DNA of 11,985 bases from Goniomonas avonlea (lineage: Eukaryota > Cryptophyceae > Goniomonadida > Goniomonadaceae). Both the position numbers and the translations under genes were made by a program. The DNA is taken from NCBI GenBank assembly GCA_003573635.1, contig QUTJ01031472.1, forward strand, positions 1 to 11,985. Direction: 5' to 3'. Shown in pieces: positions 1 through 6,155 of this stretch; positions within the stretch are counted from its first letter, which is position 1; each line of letters opens with the position of its first letter. The notes under the pieces were generated by a model. That model ran no database searches, was not told the DNA's origin, and worked only from the letters and a program-made list of their open reading frames with translations.

Positions 1-79
1 TGAGCGAGTGAACGAGTGAGTGAATGAGTGAGTGAGTGAGTGAGTGAGTGAGTGAGTGAGAAAGAGTGAGCTAGCGAGT

Positions 80-125
<46 letters not shown>

Positions 126-212
126 GGGTGAGTGAGAGAGTGAGAGTGAGTGTGAGTGCGTGTGGGTGAGTGAGGGTGAGTGAGAGAGTGAGAGTGAGTG
201 TGGGTGCGCGCA
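1..212. repeat. GAGT / GA / GTGAG simple-sequence block
   Basis: Positions 1-60 are an almost pure TGAG tetranucleotide array. Positions 82-122 are a pure AG dinucleotide array. Positions 121-212 hold a degenerate GTGAG-rich array in which a segment of about 38 bp starting at 121 recurs at 169 (period 48). On the minus strand the block reads as CT/CACT-rich sequence and lies downstream of the last visible kinesin exon, so it is most likely intronic. It contains no believable coding sequence; the Ser/His/Thr-rich reading frame across it is only the translated repeat. Confidence 0.9.
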
Positions 213-255
213 TCGATGTGAACGAAACTCGCGAGGAGGGACGAGTGTGACAGAC

Positions 256-1667
256 CTGCAAGAGCTTTGTAAGGCACGAATTGCGGACAGGCACGTGTGC
301 GTGGTGGCTCGCGTGCGCTTGAAGACACGCCGAGAGTGCAGCCAGGTGTGTGGCAACTTTTTGCACCTGCGGCCAGTGGTCAGGTACCCTCCAGTGGAGT
401 GTGATCTGCAGGTCACGGAACAGATCTGACAGGCCGGTCCAGACTGACAGATTGTTCACCGCTCTCCCTCTCCATTTCGTGGTTTCTGGCAGGCCTTCTG
501 TCTCTTTCATCCCCCTCTCTCTTCTCGAAACAAAGGGCCAGTCCTCCAAGTGACACCGCAAGATCGGACCTGCTCAGAGGCAGTTCGACTCATTCGTGGG
601 CCTGGCTTCTCGCTCCCAGCAAGGTCGACCAACTGGAGCCTGGTGGCTGGCCCTGTGGCCGGCTCGCCGCCTCTTCCTCGTCGCCGGAGATACAGCTCAA
701 GGATGCTGCGAGGCGTCATTGAAGAAAAACAACGTGGTCCAGAAAAGCACTGGTATAAATAACATAGTAAGCAAGAAGAAATACACGTACCAGTGAGAGT
801 GGGCACAGGCAGCTTTGGCTTGGCTTCCCTGATGCAACATGGAACGAACGTTGTCCATAGATGTGAGTTCCTGTAAGCGGGGGTCGGAATAGAAGTGTTT
901 CTTCATCTAACAAAAAACAAACATGTTTCATAACAACCAGGAGTACACACCAGGCGTGTCACATCTTTCAGAAAAAATCCTTTTGCGGGGGTGTTGTGAA
1001 TCTCCAAGGTGTTTCCGGCTGCACTGAGAAGATCCCGGACCTTTTCCCCGAGGACCTCGATAAAGGAGGCACGCAATTCAAACTCATCTTGAAGCTCGAG
1101 GAGCGAACTGTAGATTGATCAGGAAACCGTCGAGCTATTGGTGTACTCACGAGCAGCATCTCGGTGCGATACCGTAGGTTGAAGCTCCACGAGGGCCCTC
1201 AGGGCCAAACATTGTGTATGATTTGCCAGATCCAGTTTGCCTGCAAGACATTGAGTCATCAATAAACTGACAAGGGTATGGGGGGTCACCCGTAACAGAT
1301 GATAGCTCCCGAGTTGCCTGAGACGACCTCGCTGTTTGGGCGGGGACTCAGCAAGATTCAAAGGGTGTTGCATCAAAAACAAACCGTAAAACGGGAAGGC
1401 CGGCACTGCGAAATACGTCCTCCTGTGCACAAGTGAGCCGACAAAAAAATCTGCGGAAGGACTTGCCTGGGAAGCAGTGACATCGTGTACCTTGTCCAGA
1501 CCAATAACCTTTTGCTTGTTGTCCGAAGTAATAACCACCTCGCGCTCACGTCGTGTGGCGAATGTAATCGATGCATTTCCCTGCGGCGTATTCCCAGGAG
1601 GCGGCGAAAATCTGCACACAAACCGGACGCTTCGGTCGGCGCTCGCCGCTGCCTCCGAGCTCGCCAT
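256..1667 (-). CDS. Divergent N-terminal-motor kinesin (3' end off the left edge)
   Basis: Kinesins are microtubule-stimulated ATPases. Eight exons are read on the minus strand: 1667-1467, 1422-1381, 1327-1290, 1240-1151, 1107-951, 870-791, 705-570 and 366-256. They join in consistent phase into 285 residues starting at ATG 1667 (context GAGCATGG). Motor landmarks in order: strand beta-1 SVRFVCRF (residues 13-20); DKVHDVTASQEDVF across the exon 1/2 junction; P-loop GQTGSGKS (94-101); SFIEVLGEKVRDLL in exon 5; switch II DLAGSE (230-235); and HVPVRNSCLTKLLQ (272-285), the usual HVPYRxSKLTxLLQ. Coil and tail exons must lie left of the window. Oddities: the switch I signature NxxSSRSH is reduced to CAHSHC (198-203), the RxRP nucleotide motif reads RFSP, and the INKSL motif after switch II reads VATHL. 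The P-loop is intact, so it may bind nucleotide but be a poor motor. Intron 1 has a GC donor. The kinesin subfamily is not resolved. The family call is firm; exact boundaries are inferred. Confidence 0.86.
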
Positions 1668-1739
1668 GCTCAGGTAAACGATAACGTTTCGGGGGGTCCA
1701 CGCTACCGTGGGGTCCACGGTACCGTAAACGCTCCGTCC
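1668..1739. promoter_or_regulatory. Compact divergent promoter, kinesin / CxxC gene
   Basis: Only 72 bp separate the kinesin ATG (minus strand) from the proposed ATG of the plus-strand gene. The gap holds two adjacent 17-bp copies of GGGGTCCACGSTACCGT (1693-1709 and 1710-1726) that differ at one base. The second copy contains the perfect palindrome ACGGTACCGT (1717-1726). An AAACG-ATAA-CGTTT inverted repeat lies next to the kinesin start. No TATA box is visible. A shared control role is inferred from geometry. Confidence 0.5.
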
Positions 1740-2472
1740 ATGGTCCGCCGAACGCAAAGGCACGGACGCACAACCAACGCGACAGTCAAGTGGAATGTTC
1801 GTGACCAGCACGAGCATACAAATTCTTTTGTGCTGTACTCAGACAATGAGCCGACTGCGATTCTTGGCGCTGAGAAGTTTCAACGTGGTGTGAACTACTC
1901 CCTCGACAAGCGTGGCAGGTGGAAGAGCGTGAAGGAGATAGCGAATGCTGCCCAAGAAGATTCTGGGTCCACGTTGGCGCGTACAAAGTCTGGTCCCGGC
2001 ATTCAGGAAGATCAACTTGCCAAGCGCAAAGGGGAGACCAAGCAAAAGCAGGTCAACTCGCTATGTTCTGCCTGCCTCCTTCCGTACTTCAGCGCCGGTG
2101 GCAAGTCTCGGCTTTGCACCTTCTGCCGACCCCAGGTAAAATTTTGCCATTTTGTTCTGAGTGGTGCGTAACTCTTCCCAGAATGAGAAGGGGGCAGCCA
2201 TGTCAAAACCTGGCGCAACACCAGCAGTTGTGGCCACACAGGCCCGCGATCGATACAAAAGCCGAACACAAGTCCATGGTTGGAAATCTGGTCAAACAAC
2301 TGCGGTGATTGAGCCCGCTTTGAGGATGACCTCTTATCCAGTCGGGTCCCAGAGCTCCTCTGGTCGCATCAGCCCTGAGTTCTATCTGCCTTACGAGGCA
2401 GCACTGAAGGCGGGAGGAAGCTTCAACAAGTACAAATCCCGCGAGATGAAGGCGGCCTTGGAAGACAACTAA
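1740..2472 (+). CDS. Unknown protein with CxxC-x13-CxxC motif, two exons
   Basis: Exon 1 runs 1740-2135 and ends CAG|GTAAAA. A 46-nt intron (2136-2181, ending TTCCCAG) is followed by exon 2, 2182-2472, ending in TAA. Both junctions are phase 0, giving 228 residues. The middle of exon 1 is charged and low in hydrophobics (for example KSVKEIANAAQEDSG). It is followed by a knuckle LCSACLLPYFSAGGKSRLC-TFC, four cysteines spaced C-x2-C-x13-C-x2-C, which suggests a small zinc ribbon. The C-terminal half is basic and Ser/Gly-rich and ends KSREMKAALEDN. There is no signal peptide or membrane segment. I do not recognise the family. The start is uncertain: the frame stays open upstream of 1740, antisense to kinesin exon 1, and TTCTTTTGTGCTGTACTCAG at 1824-1843 would make a good 3' splice site, so a further 5' exon is possible. 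The second half of the model is firmer than the first 35 residues. Confidence 0.62.
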
Positions 2473-2793
2473 TATATTTCGGAGACAGTGTGTGATTGGT
2501 GGGAAAGTTGTGCGTCCTTGCATGTGAGCATGTATGTGTGCTGCCAGACCTGCTATCGTGCTTCAACGGGAAAAAAATATTTTTTACAACGGAAGGGTCA
2601 GAGACAGTTTATCTCAACTGCACAGCTGTGATTGGCTTTCAAGCGTCTGTCCACAATCACAGCAAAATGGATCGAAATGGTTTCCCTGAACTCCGTTTTC
2701 GGGAATCCCCATCGCTGTGTTCACCCCCTCGGCGCTTCACGGCGGCGCACAGCGGGGCTCAAGGGTGCACGCTTCCCAAGGCTCATCCTTTTC
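2473..2793. other. Tail-to-tail intergenic spacer
   Basis: This sequence lies between the TAA of the CxxC gene and the TAG of the minus-strand DUF4485 gene, so it should carry the 3' ends of both transcripts. It has an AT-rich AATATATTT just after the TAA and a palindromic A/T block AAAAAAATATTTTTT at 2571-2585, both plausible 3'-end signals. No canonical AATAAA and no convincing coding exon were seen on either strand. Confidence 0.5.
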
Positions 2794-5700
2794 CTAATCA
2801 GCGTAGTTGTCGGCGAGTTCTTGGATTTCCTTCTCGAACCCTTGCAAAAAGTGGAGAAACTCGGAGTCGGTTTCAAGGACCTGCGGGCAGTGTCAACAAA
2901 AACGAGTGCGCGGGATGCAGCAGCGACGACGACAGCTACACCGTACACAGCATCACCACCACTTCTCCCTCCGTCCGTCACCTCTCCCTCCGTCCGTCAC
3001 CTCTCCTATCCCTCCGTCACCTCTCCCTCCCTCCGTCACCCCTCCCTCCGACCGTCGCCTCCCATCCTCCGTCACCCCCCCCCCCCCCGACCATCGCCTC
3101 TCCCTCCGTCCGTCACCTCGAGGCGGCGCAGCGGGTCGTCGTCATTGAGGAGCGGGCGCGACCATTTCACTGGGGAGGCTGCCTGGTAGGTCGGCAAAAC
3201 GTCGTAGATCTTCTTGTTGGACCGCTGATAATGCTGTTGAGGGCGTGGTGAGGAGGTGCGGGAGTGGGGAGGGATGTGAGGGGAGAGGGGGGGGAGGATG
3301 TTGAAGAGGTGAGGAGGGAGAGGAGCAGGTAGTGACGAGGCTTGCACGCTAGAACTGCGTCGATCGGGTTGAGACGTTGGTAATGTGTGTGCATAGTCGG
3401 CAGAACATAAATCGGGGGAACAATGGGAGAAGGGGGGCAGCCGGAGGGAGAGGAAGAGGAGAGTGATAGGGAAGAGGGAGAGGAGAGGGAGAGAGAGGGA
3501 GGGAGACGGAGATGGACGAGGAACGGAGGGCAACACACCGCACTAGCCTTGGAGTGAGCAAGCGGGGAGCCAGCAGACTGTGGCCGAAAGGGTGAGGTCT
3601 TGGCCGGTGAGACTTGTTTGGTTGGAGACGCCTGCAACTTTGACCGCCTGTGACCGACAGCGTCAAGAGCTGGATGCCCCGCCAACAATTTTTGCTGATT
3701 AATATCCAGACTTGAATTTGGGACGGAAGAACATGATGTCGGACCCCCCCCCCCCTCTCGCTCTCTCACTGGAGCACACGCGACCCTCTCGGGGTCAGAA
3801 ACGGGTGCCGCACTCACCACGCTGGGCTGGGTTCGGAGTTGGACCAGGACTCGGTGCTCCGCCACGCGGCCGGGCCTCCCTCCCCTCGCAGAACACTGTC
3901 CCCTGCGCTAAGTCGCTGTGTGCCTGCCTCCGATCCGCCCCGTATGAGGTCCAAAAAACGCTTTTCGGTGGTTTGACGGCCGGCGTGGACACTGTGCGGG
4001 CGGGGAGGAGGCGACTTGGATGACCAGTGGGCACTGCGGAGGGTCTCAGGCACCAGTGGGGGTGCTGGTGGTGCGTGGGTGCGTGGAAGGAGGTTTGCCA
4101 GGCAATCGTGTTGTGGGAGTGATATCCAAGGACTAGAAAGGGTCTGGATGCTTCCAGTGCATGGACGTCAGCGAGCTTGGTGGCTGGCGTGCTCTGCTCT
4201 GCTCCCCTCGCCCCTCCCTCTCCCCTTATTTCCTCTCCCGCTCTCTTTCCCTCCCCTCTTTGCTCCCCTCTCTCCCTGCCTCCCCCCCCTCTCTCGTGTC
4301 CATGCCCAACGTACCCGGAGGAGTGCACTTCAGCCGGGGACCCGACTCCGCCGCTGCCAGAGGCGCTGGCAGAACCAAAATCACTGTTGTGTCGTCAGTT
4401 GGAGACAACGCCTTTCTCCTTGTATTCCAGCATATTACACACGACTGTGCGACAGACATCGGAGGGTGAGAGGGTTGGCATGTGCGGCAATGGTTTGTAT
4501 TAGAAAGACAGGAAGAGTGAGCGAGCGAGGTGGGGAGAGATCATGAGCGTGGTTGATACGCTTGGATATGTCCGCAGGGACAATCTGCGGTGACTGGCTG
4601 ATGACGTGTGTGTGTGTGTATGTGTGTGTGTATGTCGTGTTAAGGAGACTAGGGCCAAGGGTCAGGTGGCCACTGCGCAGACATACCGGTGTTCCAGGTG
4701 TCGCGGGGACAGGTAGCCAGAAGAAGTCACGGTCTTTGCAGGGGATCCCTTTGCCCCGCTGCGGGTGATGGTCACGCTGCATGTACGAAGAAGCACTCGT
4801 ACAGTGACGCACCACCGCACACTAAACTCACAGAGAAACGGGTGATCAATTGCAAATGGTCTCTGTTACCTGGGACTGTACATCGTGGGGGCCAGAGCGG
4901 ATCGCTTTGGGGGTGACAGGGACTCCGGTGGCACTTTCCAATTGGTTTGCTTGAAGATCTACGGTGGAGAGCATTACGAAAAGCACAGAGCAGAAACAGT
5001 TTAATTACCGGACGGGGCTCGTCTCGATCCCTGCTTTCAGCACCATAGACACCGGACTGTGCGCCAACAGAGTGTCTGTATACGCCTGCCTGCTTCAAGT
5101 ATCAACTCGCCGAAGTGAGTCGAAGCATGGTCCCAACAAACGACTCACCCCGATTTCTGCGTCAAGTCGGGCGCGCTGCTCGGTGACAAGGGCGTCCATC
5201 AAGTCTGCTGTGGTCATATGCGACAACTCTTCCATTGTATAAGGATGCTGGGATCGACAACTCAGCTCAGATGGAGGGAATCAAGGCCAACGCACTTGTG
5301 ACACTTTCGGACGAGAATACAGAGCGCTTCGGCTCGGACTCCACTTTGAGGAGAACGGTATGTCGCTCAGAGACATGCCACCAGTTAATTTTGCGTCAGT
5401 CTTGACACTGCTATTCGAGTCATCCAAATTCGACTGCTTCGGAGGCGTGGTAGGCACGGCGGACGCAGCGCTCGGCGGAGGAGACGGACGCTGTACACAC
5501 GCGTCAGTTAGGCGTTTCAAGACACGGGACCAAGTCATACAGATGCAGGCGTTTTGGGCCAGAGAGGCTTCCTCTGAGACGGTGGCTCGACCAGCTTTCT
5601 TCGAGGTGTCTTTGACCAGACATGATCTGGGAAGTTCGGTAGCGGCCCCTCAGGTGGTGCACGATTGAAAGGCTCCCCGAGCAATGCACTTCGGGTTCTA

Positions 5701-5951
5701 AATAATCAACGTCAGTTTCACACAGAAGACGGCCCAAGCACGCGGCAGCTGAGTGCACAAACTCACTGTTCAAGCAGACACTCGGCGTACGCATTTCGAT
5801 GTTTTTTCCAGGCTTTCTGATCGGTCCTGGCCTTCATTTTGCGCAACCACCCATCGAAACGAATTTGGTCAATTCTACTGAGCAAGCTCCTGTTGGACTC
5901 AAGCTCCGTGACGAGATCAGCGAACACAGCGTCCAAATCCTCGCTGGGCAT
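2794..5951 (-). CDS. DUF4485-domain, CEP112-like protein (13 exons)
   Basis: Minus-strand exons: 5951-5767, 5697-5541, 5490-5296, 5247-5149, 5089-5009, 4958-4870, 4776-4687, 4597-4439, 4383-4315, 4033-3818, 3710-3539, 3233-3117 and 2880-2794 (TAG). They sum to 1716 nt, 571 residues, with matching phases throughout. Residues about 5-90 match DUF4485, the N-terminal domain of the centrosomal protein CEP112/CCDC46: LDAVFADLV, a Trp-containing basic helix FDGWLRKMK (33-41), KKHRNAYAECLLEQ (49-62), then RSALLGEPFNRAPPEG, which parallels the family's RGALEGPF..RPEPG stretch across the exon 1/2 junction. The middle (115-500) is Ser/Pro-rich and looks disordered. The C terminus is acidic and helical, ending EKEIQELADNYAD. 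The long coiled coils of animal CEP112 are absent, so this is a short DUF4485 protein, possibly a basal-body or centrosome factor (inferred). Weakest parts: the ends of exons 8 and 9 (4315-4597) and the acceptor of exon 11. The gene is divergent from NAPE-PLD. Confidence 0.8.
2964..3116 (-). repeat. Minisatellite of 5'-splice-site copies, intron 12
   Basis: Tandem units of about 17-20 bp fill the 5' part of intron 12 of the DUF4485 gene. Read on the gene's strand, each unit begins GTGACGGA followed by GGGAGAGG-type purines. The unit touching exon 12 supplies the real donor (GAG|GTGACGG at 3117/3116). Six units keep GTGACGG exactly and two carry substitutions. The array includes a run of 14 C (3075-3088, plus strand). 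Confidence 0.8.
3241..3510 (-). repeat. G/A-rich tracts in intron 11 (pyrimidine-rich on the gene strand)
   Basis: Two stretches, about 3241-3330 and 3424-3510, are almost pure G/A on the plus strand (GGGAGAGG-type). On the coding strand of the DUF4485 gene they form long C/T tracts upstream of exon 12, inside the 305-nt intron 11. Between them (about 3340-3420) is a more complex stretch in which I could not establish an extra exon. Confidence 0.7.
3744..3755. repeat. Poly-C run of 12, intron 10
   Basis: Twelve consecutive C on the plus strand, inside the proposed intron 10 of the DUF4485 gene (3711-3817). Runs of this length are prone to polymerase slippage and sequencing error, so the count is approximate. 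Confidence 0.7.
4201..4297 (-). repeat. C/T tract in intron 9 (purine-rich on the gene strand)
   Basis: Nearly unbroken CT-rich sequence on the plus strand (CCCTCTCC-type). It lies in the 281-nt intron 9 of the DUF4485 gene, starting soon after a strong GTACGT donor. Reading frames across it translate to meaningless Ser/Pro/Leu or Arg/Glu/Gly polymers. Confidence 0.7.
4605..4634. repeat. (TG)n microsatellite, intron 7
   Basis: An alternating TG array interrupted by single A substitutions. It lies in intron 7 (4598-4686) of the DUF4485 gene, directly next to the CATCAG acceptor of exon 8; on the gene strand it reads CA/TACACA. Confidence 0.85.
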
Positions 5952-6155
5952 TTCGATCGTTTGTTTTTGTGTGACAAACAGAGCCTACCGTTAACGAACT
6001 GTGTGTCTATTACTAGTAGACTAGCTAGCGCCTTGGGAACGACACTATATAAACGCACTGCTTGACCATCTATCGGACTCTATCCACATGCCTTTTCGAC
6101 CTTGCTAACTTATTTGTTCGGCGGACTGAAAACTGCATGCTGCCAGGGTAGAAAA
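5952..6155. promoter_or_regulatory. Divergent promoter, DUF4485 gene / NAPE-PLD gene
   Basis: 204 bp lie between the two start codons. The stretch contains the TATA box at 6046-6053 and three perfect 8-bp palindromes: CGTTAACG (5989-5996), TACTAGTA (6011-6018) and CTAGCTAG (6021-6028). Two short upstream reading frames begin at ATG 6088 and ATG 6137 and end before the NAPE-PLD start; they could lie in its 5' leader. The palindromes sit on the DUF4485 side of the TATA box, where factors could serve both genes (inferred). Confidence 0.6.
6046..6053 (+). promoter_or_regulatory. TATA box (TATATAAA)
   Basis: A canonical TATATAAA about 100 bp upstream of the NAPE-PLD ATG. It predicts transcription starting around 6075-6085, just before the short upstream ATG at 6088. 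The complement also reads TTTATATA, so use toward the DUF4485 gene (start about 95 bp away) cannot be excluded. Confidence 0.6.

Noticed and set aside
71-328. Minus-strand reading frame rich in Ser/Leu/Thr/His
   Set aside because: It is mostly the translated GA/GTGAG microsatellite; only 256-366 is coding, and in another frame (kinesin exon 8).
1485-2171. Single long plus-strand ORF of 228 codons
   Set aside because: Its 5' part is antisense to kinesin exon 1 and starts with GTG; its 3' end reads into the intron at 2136. Only 1740-2135 was kept.
3340-3420. Possible extra exon in intron 11 (PTMHTHYQRLNPIDAVLACK-like peptide, minus strand)
   Set aside because: It resembles coding sequence, but no acceptor and donor pair with matching phase was found, and exons 11 and 12 already join in phase 0.
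3167-3865. Single 232-codon minus-strand ORF
   Set aside because: It contains exon 11 of the DUF4485 gene but otherwise translates introns and purine tracts into Ser/Pro/Leu polymers.
4384-4438. Alternative coding reading VCNMLEYKEKGVVSN (minus strand)
   Set aside because: The peptide looks plausible, but the segment has a donor (GTAATA), a CTGAC branch-like site and a CAG acceptor, and removing it keeps the DUF4485 frame. It remains the weakest intron of the model.
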